Source: Mesorhizobium sp. WSM2240
GTDB taxonomy: Bacteria; Pseudomonadota; Alphaproteobacteria; Rhizobiales; Rhizobiaceae
Length of the DNA: 64,000 nt
Assembly (NCBI RefSeq): GCF_040438645.1
Contig: NZ_CP159253.1
Coordinates: 5,012,501 to 5,076,500, forward strand
Direction of reading: 5' to 3'
Part shown: positions 26,814 to 34,580 of the stretch, piece after piece
Numbering within the stretch: position 1 is the stretch's first letter
How the letters are laid out: each line of letters starts with the position of its first letter
Made by a program: the position numbers and the translations under genes
Notes under the pieces: model-generated
What the model was told of the DNA's origin: nothing
The model's database searches: none
The model's input: only the letters and a program-made list of their open reading frames with translations

Positions 26814-27311
26814 TCATGCCGATACTTTCAAGATATGAGGCTCGTGTCCGGTCGCCTTCACAAAGGCCAGAAGATCCTCGCTGGCGATGGATGTCGTCGC
26901 CTCGTTGGTGAGTGGATGCGCGTTGACGATCTCGTCCCGCATCAGCGCCTCGTCGATGACGAACTTCACCCGCCCGCCCGTATCGTTGATCAGGCCGAAG
27001 GCAGTGACCGCGCCGGGCGTGACGCCCAGATATTCCATCAGCGGCTCCGGTTTGCCGAAGGAAACCCGGCCGGCCGCGCCGATGATATGGTGGATCTGCT
27101 TCAAATCCACTTCCGCCTCTTCGCCCACGGTAACCAGGAAGAAATTGTCCTTCTTGTCCTTGAGGAACAGGTTTTTGGTATGCCCACCGTCGATCTCCCC
27201 GCGGAGCGCCTGCGAATCCGCAACCGTGAAAAGCGGCGGATGGGATTTTGTCCGAACCGAAATGCCGAGGCTGTCGAGATAGGCAAAAAGGTCTTCGGGC
27301 GATTTCGGCAT
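26814..27311 (-). CDS. Prolyl-tRNA editing deacylase (YbaK/ProX family)
   Basis: A 165-residue free-standing INS-like editing domain that hydrolyses misacylated tRNA, most likely Ala-tRNA(Pro) (ProXp-ala type). Features are FTVADSQALRGEIDGGHTKNLFLKDKKDNFFLVTVGEEAEVDLKQI and GAVTAFGLINDTGGRVKFVIDEAL. The ATG at 27311 begins MPKSPEDL, as expected for the family. It is transcribed away from tRNA-Gly. Confidence 0.92.
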   Translation of the reverse strand: MPKSPEDLFAYLDSLGISVRTKSHPPLFTVADSQALRGEIDGGHTKNLFLKDKKDNFFLVTVGEEAEVDLKQIHHIIGAAGRVSFGKPEPLMEYLGVTPGAVTAFGLINDTGGRVKFVIDEALMRDEIVNAHPLTNEATTSIASEDLLAFVKATGHEPHILKVSA

Positions 27312-27467
27312 GGGTGCAGATTCCGGAGCGGGCGCTTGTCGGCAACGGTTTATGACCAAAGCCTGCCGCAAGACAAGACCGGAAGCGGCAGCGACCCACC
27401 TTCGAAAGCGGGTGCGGCCTCGCTGCGCGGCCGGCAAAATCGTCGCACGAAACCCGCCATTTCCCTG

Positions 27468-27496
27468 TTGCAATCGGCTCGCTCTTCGGCCATATA
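27468..27496 (+). promoter_or_regulatory. Candidate promoter of tRNA-Gly
   Basis: TTGCAA (27468-27473) and CATATA (27491-27496) are 17 bases apart and end 28 bases before the tRNA. Spacing and position fit a strong stable-RNA promoter. This is visual recognition only. Confidence 0.5.
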
Positions 27497-27524
27497 AGCG
27501 CGGCTTGCGGTCGATGCCGTGCGA

Positions 27525-27599
27525 GCGGGTGTAGCTCAGGGGTAGAGCACAACCTTGCCAAGGTTGGGGTCGAGCGTTCGAATCGCTTCACCCGCTCCA
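27525..27599 (+). tRNA. tRNA-Gly (anticodon GCC), CCA encoded
   Basis: A complete cloverleaf: acceptor GCGGGTG pairs with CACCCGC, the D arm has TAGCTCAGGGGTAGAGC, the anticodon stem-loop has CTTGCCAAG with anticodon GCC, and the T loop has GTTCGAATC. The discriminator T and an encoded CCA follow. The gene is single, with its own terminator 26 bases downstream. Confidence 0.97.
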
Positions 27600-27624
27600 G
27601 TTTCTGCCAAGAAATCAATTACCT

Positions 27625-27652
27625 AAAACGGCCGCCGAGAGGCGGCCGTTTT
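27625..27652 (+). terminator. Rho-independent terminator after tRNA-Gly
   Basis: AAAACGGCCGCC (27625-27636) pairs perfectly with GGCGGCCGTTTT (27641-27652) around a GAGA loop. It is bidirectional in form and probably insulates the tRNA from downstream genes. Confidence 0.92.
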
Positions 27653-27815
27653 GCTTAGTCCGACACGGGCAGCACCAAGGCAGCGAAGGGCAATTTCGCG
27701 TAGTCGTATCGCGCTTGCCGCTGGCAACGAACCAGACTGATAGACCCGCATAGCCGGGGTCATACTCACATACCTCTTGAGCCATCGCGCTTCTGCAAAT
27801 GAAGGTCGGGGCCGG

Positions 27816-28529
27816 TCAGGCCTCGACGGAAGATGCCGCATGTGCCGCGGCGGCCCCTCCTTGCTTCTCGACTTGCAGGGGCGGCGGCCATCTGAGCAGC
27901 GCCTGATGGCCTACTGGAGTGAGCTGGTAAACGCCGCGCTCAATGCTGACGAACCAACCATAGACGTTCCGGCGCAAGATCTTGTAGGCATTCGGCAGAT
28001 CAGGCCGCAGGTCTCGCGGCCGCCTCGGACCATCGGCCAAAGCTGCCGCACACGCCAAGGCCTCCTGCCGATAGGCAGTCATGATCGGATTTCGCGAGCC
28101 GCCGCCGACGACCGGATCCCCCTGGCGGCGTTTATGCTCATCGACCAGCCGGGAACGCCGTTTAGGATCGCGACGCGGCAAAGGAGCAGCCGGGCTGAGC
28201 AATACCTCCACATCGTCAGACGCAGTGACGCCGAGCAGGCCTATTCCGAGGCGGCGGCACAGATTTCGAAACCGAACATCGCTCTCTCGGCCTTTTCCGC
28301 GAGCCGACATCCTTGCCGCCACCCAGACTTCATCGGCGGCGGCCATTCGGTCGACGCCCTGCAGCACGAGTTCCAGATTGAACTGAAGCTTGAGTTCACA
28401 CACGACCACAACGGGCGGGGAGTCTCCGCTCACCGCCAACAGATCGCATCCGCCGATTTCCCCCTTCACGGTAAAACCGAGGCGTTCGAGAAATTGTTTC
28501 ACCGGTGCGTAGAGCGAAGTCTCAAACAT
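27816..28529 (-). CDS. DUF2161 putative PD-(D/E)XK phosphodiesterase
   Basis: A 237-residue protein of the DUF2161 family, predicted nuclease-fold proteins. The core GCDLLAVSGDSPPVVVVCELKLQFNLELVLQGVDRM carries the D...ExK triad (GCD, then E-L-K). The C-terminal half (RRPRDLRPDLPNAYKILRRNVYGWFVSIERGVYQLTPVGHQALL) looks like a winged-helix DNA-binding unit, which is my inference. The biological role is unknown. It lies just beyond tRNA-Gly, in a stretch that looks like accessory DNA. Confidence 0.85.
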   Translation of the reverse strand: MFETSLYAPVKQFLERLGFTVKGEIGGCDLLAVSGDSPPVVVVCELKLQFNLELVLQGVDRMAAADEVWVAARMSARGKGRESDVRFRNLCRRLGIGLLGVTASDDVEVLLSPAAPLPRRDPKRRSRLVDEHKRRQGDPVVGGGSRNPIMTAYRQEALACAAALADGPRRPRDLRPDLPNAYKILRRNVYGWFVSIERGVYQLTPVGHQALLRWPPPLQVEKQGGAAAAHAASSVEA

Positions 28530-28598
28530 GGTCAGTCGATGGCATCGTCGGCGGGACCAATGGCGCGCTAGCCTCGATCGCGACCAGGCTGAGGCTGG

Positions 28599-29507
28599 TC
28601 ATTTTGGCGCCCGGGGTTTTTCGCCGAACAGAGCCGCGAAATAATCTACCATCTCCGGAACCATCCTTTGGCCATACCCGGCAGCCCCGGCCAGCGAAAG
28701 CGCCTGCTTGGCGGCGTGAGACATTAGGCTGGGCACGCCCAGACCATCCGCCATCCTGCCGTAATACCCGACATCCTTGCGCGCGTTGGCTATGGAGAAG
28801 GCCAGCATATCCGGCTTGCCGTCCACCGCATTGGCCTTGATAAAATCCATCATGCCCGACTTCAGCGGCCCGGCGGACATGACGCCGTAAAGGACTTGGC
28901 GATCGATGCCTGCCTTGTCGGCCATGGCGAAAGCTTCGGACATGGCGCAAGCCGTTGTCATGGCGAAGAAGTTGTTTATCAATTTCAGAGTATGGCCGGC
29001 GCCCAGCGGCCCGACGTGAAAGACGTTCTCGCCAATATCCCTGAAGATAGGTTCGGCGCGGATGAAGGCTTCATGGCTGCCGGCTGCCATAATGTTGAGC
29101 TTGCCCTCCACCGCGTGCGAGGGAGTGCGGCCGAGCGGTGCATCCATATAGCTTGCGCCCCTTGCGGCGACGGCCTCGCCGATCCTGATTGTCGAATCGG
29201 GCAAGGAGGTGCCGAAGTCGATCACCAGAGTTCCGCTGCGCAAGCCGGCTATGATTCCGGTCTCGCCGAACATGCGCGCCTCGACCGAGGCCGATGTGTC
29301 CATGCAGAGCATCACGACGTCGCTTTGCCCGGCGAGGTCGCGCGCAGTCTTCGCTTCGGCGGCACCACGCGCCACTGCCGCGTCGACATTCGCCCTGTTG
29401 CGGTTGGCCATCACAGTCATTGTATAGCCAAGGCTCTGGAGGCGTTTTACCATGGCGGACCCCATGAGCCCCAAGCCGACAAATCCGATTGAAGGCTTCT
29501 GTTGCAT
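28599..29507 (-). CDS. 3-hydroxyisobutyrate / tartronate-semialdehyde-type dehydrogenase
   Basis: A 302-residue beta-hydroxyacid dehydrogenase. The dinucleotide motif is IGFVGLGLMGSAMVKRL, the substrate-binding region DAPLGRTPSHAVEGKLNIMAAG replaces the usual DAPVSGG form, and the catalytic Lys is in GAGHTLKLINNFF. It reduces or oxidises a small hydroxyacid semialdehyde; the exact substrate is unclear. It is divergent from a TRAP transporter operon across a 283-base region with a perfect operator-like palindrome, suggesting co-regulated catabolism. Confidence 0.92.
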   Translation of the reverse strand: MQQKPSIGFVGLGLMGSAMVKRLQSLGYTMTVMANRNRANVDAAVARGAAEAKTARDLAGQSDVVMLCMDTSASVEARMFGETGIIAGLRSGTLVIDFGTSLPDSTIRIGEAVAARGASYMDAPLGRTPSHAVEGKLNIMAAGSHEAFIRAEPIFRDIGENVFHVGPLGAGHTLKLINNFFAMTTACAMSEAFAMADKAGIDRQVLYGVMSAGPLKSGMMDFIKANAVDGKPDMLAFSIANARKDVGYYGRMADGLGVPSLMSHAAKQALSLAGAAGYGQRMVPEMVDYFAALFGEKPRAPK

Positions 29508-29533
29508 CTAACACCTCTCTTGCACATTTGAGC

Positions 29534-29549
29534 GCGACCACCTGGTCGC
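29534..29549. promoter_or_regulatory. Operator-like palindrome between the dehydrogenase and TRAP genes
   Basis: GCGACCA-CC-TGGTCGC is a perfect 7-bp inverted repeat with a 2-base spacer, located 27 bases upstream of the dehydrogenase start. It looks like a binding site for a dimeric repressor (for example GntR or IclR type). No regulator gene is encoded nearby. Confidence 0.5.
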
Positions 29550-29669
29550 AAGCAACGGTCGGGCGACCTGGCAGTCTCGACTCGACAACTTCTACGCGCT
29601 TTTTCAGATGCCGCCGATGCGCTCATCCGACGAATTCCGCACACGGGTAGGACGGCGACCGATGCGACA

Positions 29670-29698
29670 TTGACCCTGGGAAGTCGGTAGACAATAGT
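29670..29698 (+). promoter_or_regulatory. Candidate sigma-70 promoter of the TRAP operon
   Basis: TTGACC (29670-29675) and AATAGT (29693-29698) are separated by 17 bases, about 90 bases upstream of the dctP-like start. The -35 is near consensus; the -10 is moderate. Confidence 0.45.
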
Positions 29699-29790
29699 AC
29701 CCTCGGAGGATGAGAGCGCAAATAAAATGCGCAGCAGCATGCCAGCGACATCAGCTTACGCACCTGCAATCGCCAATGGGAGGTAAAAAA

Positions 29791-30798
29791 GTGAACGGTT
29801 TTCGAGTTTTAAGAAATACGGTGGCGCTGTTTTTCGGCGCGGCCGTTGCGGCGGTAGGATTCCCGGGTCAGGCCTCGGCACAGATCAAATTGATTGGTGC
29901 AAGTCAGTTCAACGAGGACCATGCCTTCACGAAGACGATGCGCAAATTCGAGGAACTCGTTAAGGCTTGCTACACCGATGAGCCGATCGAATTCGAAATG
30001 CACCTGAATTCCGAGCTGGGGCTCGAGAAGGATTACGTAGCCTACATGAACCAAGGCCTGTCGGTCGACTATGCCGTGGCTTCGCCCGCGCATATCTCGA
30101 CCTTCTCGGCCATGGCGCCGCTGATGGACATGCCCTTCCTGTTCCGGGACGAGGACCACTGGAGGAAGGTGCTCGAGCAGGACGCTCTCAAGCCGGTCGC
30201 CGACGATATCCTCGAAAAGGCCGACATCAGGCTCCTGGGCTATGCCGGGGGCGGGACACGCAACATCTTTGCGACGAAGCCGATCACCAATATGGCGGAG
30301 TTGAAGGGCGTACCGCTCCGGATGCAAGGCGCCCCGATCTGGACGAGCGTCTTCAACGCCCTGGGCGCGGCGCCAACTGTGATCGCCTACAACGAGGTCT
30401 ACAACGCCATCCAGACCGGCGTCATTCAGGGGGCGGAGAACGAGGCAGCCGGCGTCGAGCAGATGAAGTTCTACGAAGTCGGCCCGCACCTGTCCCTGAC
30501 CAGGCATGCCATCACCATCAGGCCGCTGTTCATCGCCAACAAGACGTATCAGCGGCTGCCGGAGGCGCTGCAGACCTGCATCGACGAATCCGGAGCGGCG
30601 GCCGGAAAGTTTGGCCGTGACATCGAAAGCAGCGAAGACTCGAAGAAGGTCCAGGAGATGGAGGCAAAAGGCTGGTTGACGACCCACGAGTTCACCGAGC
30701 GGGACGCCATGCTGACTGCAGCCAAACCGGTGCTCGAGAGCTACGCCGAGGAACTGGGCGCATCGGAGGTCCTGAAGGCCGTACAGGCGGTCCAGTGA
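29791..30798 (+). CDS. TRAP transporter substrate-binding protein (DctP family)
   Basis: A 335-residue periplasmic binding protein for a TRAP transporter, which imports carboxylates using the sodium gradient. The signal peptide ends QASA-QIKL; family features include PLMDMPFLFRDEDHWRKVLE, the substrate-carboxylate Arg region in GVPLRMQGAPIWTSVFNALGAAPTVIAYNEVYNAIQTGVIQGAENE. The GTG at 29791 is preferred over the ATG at 29776 because GGGAGG (29778-29783) lies 7 bases before the GTG. It heads an operon with the two permease genes. Confidence 0.93.
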   Translation: MNGFRVLRNTVALFFGAAVAAVGFPGQASAQIKLIGASQFNEDHAFTKTMRKFEELVKACYTDEPIEFEMHLNSELGLEKDYVAYMNQGLSVDYAVASPAHISTFSAMAPLMDMPFLFRDEDHWRKVLEQDALKPVADDILEKADIRLLGYAGGGTRNIFATKPITNMAELKGVPLRMQGAPIWTSVFNALGAAPTVIAYNEVYNAIQTGVIQGAENEAAGVEQMKFYEVGPHLSLTRHAITIRPLFIANKTYQRLPEALQTCIDESGAAAGKFGRDIESSEDSKKVQEMEAKGWLTTHEFTERDAMLTAAKPVLESYAEELGASEVLKAVQAVQ

Positions 30799-30884
30799 CC
30801 GGATTTACATGATCCGAGCGGGGCTGCCCTTGTGCGGCCCCGACGCGTCTTCGCTACCTCTGCTGCCGCCGCCCGAGGAAATCC

Positions 30885-31367
30885 ATGACACGCGTACTCG
30901 ACGTCGTCCATAACGTCCTGAAGGTCACGCTCGCCCTGCTCGTTGCGGGCCTGCTCATCCCGGTCACCGCACAGATCCTTTCCCGATTCATCGACGTCGT
31001 GCCACGCTACATCTGGACCGAGGAGATCGCCCGGTTCTGCTTCGTCTGGATGATCATGGTCGGAGCTATGTGCGCAGTGCGCGACGGCACGCATTTCGAT
31101 CTGGAGGTTCTGCCGGAATCGTCCAATCCGAAGATAGAGGCCGCCAAGCGCATTTTCGTCCATGTCATGGTCCTCGTCGTCGCCTTCATATTCATGTGGT
31201 ACGGCTGGCATCTGATGCTGTTCGGCTGGTATCAGAAGTCCGAGATCGCGGCCCTGCCGATGAACTGGATGTTCGGCGCCTGGCCGCTCTGCGGGATCAT
31301 CTTCACGCTGTTCATTGTCGAGAAGATTGCCAGGGAAATGGCGATAATCCGCGGGAAAGCCGCATGA
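30885..31367 (+). CDS. TRAP transporter small permease (DctQ family)
   Basis: A 160-residue four-helix membrane protein of the DctQ family. The conserved WTEEIARFCFVWMIMVGAMCAVRDGTHFDLEVL segment is present, and a C-terminal helix ends in IVEKIAREMAI. It partners DctM to form the membrane part of the transporter. Its stop overlaps the start of the large permease reading frame as ATGA. Confidence 0.93.
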   Translation: MTRVLDVVHNVLKVTLALLVAGLLIPVTAQILSRFIDVVPRYIWTEEIARFCFVWMIMVGAMCAVRDGTHFDLEVLPESSNPKIEAAKRIFVHVMVLVVAFIFMWYGWHLMLFGWYQKSEIAALPMNWMFGAWPLCGIIFTLFIVEKIAREMAIIRGKAA

Positions 31368-32667
31368 CCCCCGGGACCGTCGCCGCCATCATGTTTGGCG
31401 TGCTGTTTCTGCTCATCATCCTTCGTGTGCCGGTCGCCTTTGCTCTAGCGCTCGCCTGCCTGCCAATCTTCTATTTCGAACCGCGCCTGACGCCGGTCCT
31501 TGTCCTCCAGGAGATGTTCCGCTCCTACAATTCCTTCGTGCTTCTGGCCGTCCCGTTCTTCCTTCTGGCTGCCAACCTGATGAACGTGGCTGGGATCACC
31601 GACCGGTTGATACGGCTGGCACGCGCCATGGTCGGCCACCTGCCTGGCGGCCTCGGACACGTGAACGTGGTCGTCTCGATGTTCTTCGCCGGCATCTCCG
31701 GCAGTTCCACGGCGGATGCCGCCGGCATCGGCTCGCTCCTGATCCCCCAGATGAAGAAGGAGGGCTTCTCCTCGTCATTCTCGGTTGCGGTGACGGCGTG
31801 TTCGTCGGTGATGGGCGTCATCATCCCGCCCTCGATCCTGATGGTGGTCTGGGGAGGGTTGATGTCCGTTTCCATCGGCGGACTCTTCATCGCCGGGATT
31901 ATACCCGGCATCCTGATCGGGCTTGCCCAGATGGTGGCGGTCTACGTCTATGCGCGCCGCCACGGCATGGGGCTGCACGATCGCGCGACACTGCGCGAGC
32001 TCGCAAGCGCCCTGGCCCGCGCCGTCCTGGCGCTTCTGACGCCGGTCATCATCGTCGGCGGCATCGTCGGGGGTTCTTCACCCCGACCGAAGCATCTGTC
32101 GTCGCTGCGCTCTATGCTCTGGCGCTCGGCCTCATTATCTACCGAACGGTCGGCCGTCGGAAGCTGGCGCACGTCTTCTACGATACCGGCCGCTTCGCAT
32201 CGATCGCGCTATTTTGCATCGGCACTGCCAGTGCTTTCGGCTGGACGCTGGCTTATTTCCGCATCCCTGCGGCCCTCGTTGGCTATGTTCAGACACTTGA
32301 CCTTGGGATTGCCGAAATGGGCTTTGCCGTGGCGATAGCATTTCTCGTCATCGGCTGTTTCATCGACGCAATCCCGGCCATTATCATCCTTGGGACGGTT
32401 CTGTACCCTGTGACGCAGGCGGTGGGGATGCATCCGATCCATTTCGCCATGATCGGCATCATCAGCCTGGCATTCGGTCTGGTGACGCCCCCTTATGGGC
32501 TGTGCCTCCTGATTTCCTGCTCCATCGCGGGTATTCCGGTGAAAAAGGCTTTGCGTGACGTGGCGCTTGTCCTTCTGCCGATGCTGGCCATTCTGATCCT
32601 GGTGATCCTGCTTCCATCGCTAACTCTGTGGCTTCCGCGGCTGATGATGCCGCAGTTCGTCAACTGA
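31364..32667 (+). pseudogene. TRAP transporter large permease (DctM), frameshifted
   Basis: Two overlapping frames together encode a normal-length DctM of about 434 residues. The first frame runs from 31364 through FFAGISGSSTADAAGIGSLLIPQM up to VIIVGGIVGG. The protein then continues as FFTPTEASVVAALYALALG in the frame one base off, to the stop at 32667. The junction is the run of five G at 32069-32073; adding one G would restore a GGFFTPTEA reading. Without it translation runs out of family similarity and stops at 32338. It is either a real inactivating deletion or a base-call error in a homopolymer. Confidence 0.9.
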
Positions 32668-32846
32668 AATGAACCCGGAAGCCGGCGACCGCAGACGTGG
32701 TTTAGCCGTTTCAGCCCTGAGCGCTTCTTCCACACAGGTGGGACCCCAGCCGACTTTCTCCCGCTTAGGCTAAGCCGGCCATATCGGCTTCTCGCAGGCC
32801 ATTGATGCGCCTTTCCAACTCGACCTAGCGGAGGCTCGGATATCGT

Positions 32847-33158
32847 TCAGCGCGTTGTCAAATGTGCGGCGCCGGCCTCTCGGAAGGCCTGCTCAGCCGC
32901 TGCGATTTCATCGCGACTGACATCCGCCGACACTTGAATCTCGCCCCGAAGGGCTGGGTCGAGATCCGAGCCTTCGTAGTCGCCTGCAGCATCTCCTCCG
33001 GATGGCGCAGTGCCGGAGGTGTTTGCGGCGTCTTTGGCCTGAACGAAAATGTCTGCCCGGTCGATTCCGTGCTCTTGAACAAGATGCTCGATCACACGGT
33101 CAGCCGCTTCCCGCGTCCCGAATGTCCCACAGATGGTCTTTACATTATCGTCATCCAT
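32847..33158 (-). CDS. Small stress-protein-like hypothetical protein
   Basis: A 103-residue acidic protein. The N-terminal part (VKTICGTFGTREAADRVIEHLVQEHGIDRADIFV) and C-terminal part (GEIQVSADVSRDEIAAAEQAFREAGA) each look like a beta-alpha-beta unit, joined by a Gly/Ser/Thr-rich linker. This resembles general-stress-protein 17M-type modules, a weak assignment. The start at 33158 has AAAGGTGA upstream, preferred over a frame start at 33392. It stands alone. Confidence 0.65.
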   Translation of the reverse strand: MDDDNVKTICGTFGTREAADRVIEHLVQEHGIDRADIFVQAKDAANTSGTAPSGGDAAGDYEGSDLDPALRGEIQVSADVSRDEIAAAEQAFREAGAAHLTTR

Positions 33159-33655
33159 GCGGTCACCTTTCACATAGGAAGACGAAATCGATGGGAACTG
33201 AAATCGTTCCGCCCGGCCTACTCTTATGAATGGCAGGGGACCCTCCCATCGGGCCGAAACACGCGTCTGCTTCCTGAATCTTGATCTCCAAGAGACCCGG
33301 ACGGCACTTATGTGCAACTGATAGTCTCGCGGCTCGGCCTCGGAGCGCGCATCGCGACGCTGAGTGCCGGACTGGCTCTCACCGCGGATCACTTCCTGGT
33401 GGTATGAGCCGGCTCACTGCTACGTCAGTTCGGCATTTTTAAGGTGTTCGCCGCGGGCAGACGCGTTTGCCGTCAATGCCCGCTGTTGGGCGGTCGATCA
33501 TGACCCTCCTCACCGAAAAGCCGCGGAATTCCGCGGCTTTTTCGTGTCTGCCCGCGACAAAACCGCGCAATGGAACTTTCGCGGCAAATCACGTTATGAT
33601 GCTCCGGCATTTCCGCGGGATTGGAGGTTTCCCCGGATTGCGGAGGAACCGGGGT
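33159..33655. other. Non-coding stretch upstream of the cox cluster
   Basis: About 497 bases with no convincing gene. It includes an inverted pair GGAAC/GTTCC (33194-33198 and 33205-33209 approximately) in front of the small stress-like gene, and a perfect palindromic terminator at 33516-33541 that does not follow any gene on the + strand. The cox promoter should lie between the terminator and 33656. Confidence 0.5.
33516..33542 (+). terminator. Perfect palindromic terminator without an upstream gene
   Basis: A 26-base perfect palindrome, half AAAAGCCGCGGAA, ending in TTTTT. In form it is a bidirectional intrinsic terminator. On the + strand no protein gene precedes it for more than 300 bases; a CCCTCCTC element lies about 10 bases before it. 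It may end a small RNA. Confidence 0.75.
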
Positions 33656-34489
33656 ATGGCGATTGCGCTTGTACTCGTTCTGGTGGTGGTGGGCTCGGTC
33701 CTGTTCCACGCCCTCAGCCCTTGGTGGTGGACGCCCATCGCCTCGAACTGGGGCTATATCGACTCGACGCTGATCATCACATTCTGGATCACCGGCGCGG
33801 TGTTCGCTGCCGTCGTGCTGTTCATGGCCTATTGCGTCTGGCGCTTCCGCCACAAGGAAGGCAACGTCGCCCACTACGAACCGGAGAACAAGCGGCTCGA
33901 ATGGTGGCTGACCATCCTGACCGGGCTCGGCGTCACCGCCATGCTGGTTCCAGGCCTGTTCGTCTGGAATCAGTTCATCACGGTTCCCGCCGACGCAACC
34001 GAAGTCGAGGTGATCGCCCAGCAATGGCAGTGGAGCTACCGCCTGCCCGGCGCGGACGGCAAGCTCGGCACATCCGACAGCCGCCTGGTCAGCCCCGAGA
34101 ATCCGCTGGGCGTCAATCCGGACGACGCAAACGGCCAGGACGACGTGGTCGTCGAGGCCGCCGACCTGCATTTGCCGATCGACAAGCCGGTGAAGATGTT
34201 GCTGCGCTCGATTGACGTGCTGCACGATTTCTACGTGCCCGAGTTCCGCGCCAAGATGGACATGATCCCCGGTTCGGTCACCTATTTCTGGTTCACGCCG
34301 ACGCGGACGGGGACCTTCGAGGTGCTGTGCGCGGAGCTTTGCGGCACAGGGCACGGATTCATGCGCGGCATCGTCATGATCGATACCGCGGAAGACTACG
34401 CCACCTGGCTCGGCGAGCAGTCGACATTCGCGCAATTGTCGGCGCCCGAACAGGTCGGCGCGGCCGAAGAGGCGGTGGTGCGGCCTTGA
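33656..34489 (+). CDS. coxB: Cytochrome c oxidase subunit II (CuA subunit)
   Basis: A 277-residue subunit II with N-terminal transmembrane helices and a periplasmic CuA domain. All CuA ligands are visible: the His in DVLHDFYVPEFRAKMD and the Cys/Glu/Cys/His/Met set in CAELCGTGHGFMRG. The ATG at 33656 has CGGAGGAA upstream; the longer frame from 33467 runs through the terminator palindrome. It opens a five-gene oxidase cluster resembling what I recall of the Bradyrhizobium coxMNOP alternative oxidase. Confidence 0.95.
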   Translation: MAIALVLVLVVVGSVLFHALSPWWWTPIASNWGYIDSTLIITFWITGAVFAAVVLFMAYCVWRFRHKEGNVAHYEPENKRLEWWLTILTGLGVTAMLVPGLFVWNQFITVPADATEVEVIAQQWQWSYRLPGADGKLGTSDSRLVSPENPLGVNPDDANGQDDVVVEAADLHLPIDKPVKMLLRSIDVLHDFYVPEFRAKMDMIPGSVTYFWFTPTRTGTFEVLCAELCGTGHGFMRGIVMIDTAEDYATWLGEQSTFAQLSAPEQVGAAEEAVVRP

Positions 34490-34580
34490 ACGGGGAGGCC
34501 GTAGGGTAGGAAAGGGACTTTCGAGCGGCCGGGCCTGAACAAGCCGCGGGTCTCGCCGGAAGGAACAAGGAGGCGAACCG

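Noticed and set aside
27525..33160. Integrated element with attachment-site duplication at tRNA-Gly
   Set aside because: No repeat of the tRNA 3' end and no integrase or transposase were found; kept only as a weak islet hypothesis.
33159..33230. EcfG-type (GGAAC-N16-GTT) promoter for the small stress-like gene
   Set aside because: A GGAAC is present on the minus strand, but no CGTT at the right distance; only a weak CGATT.
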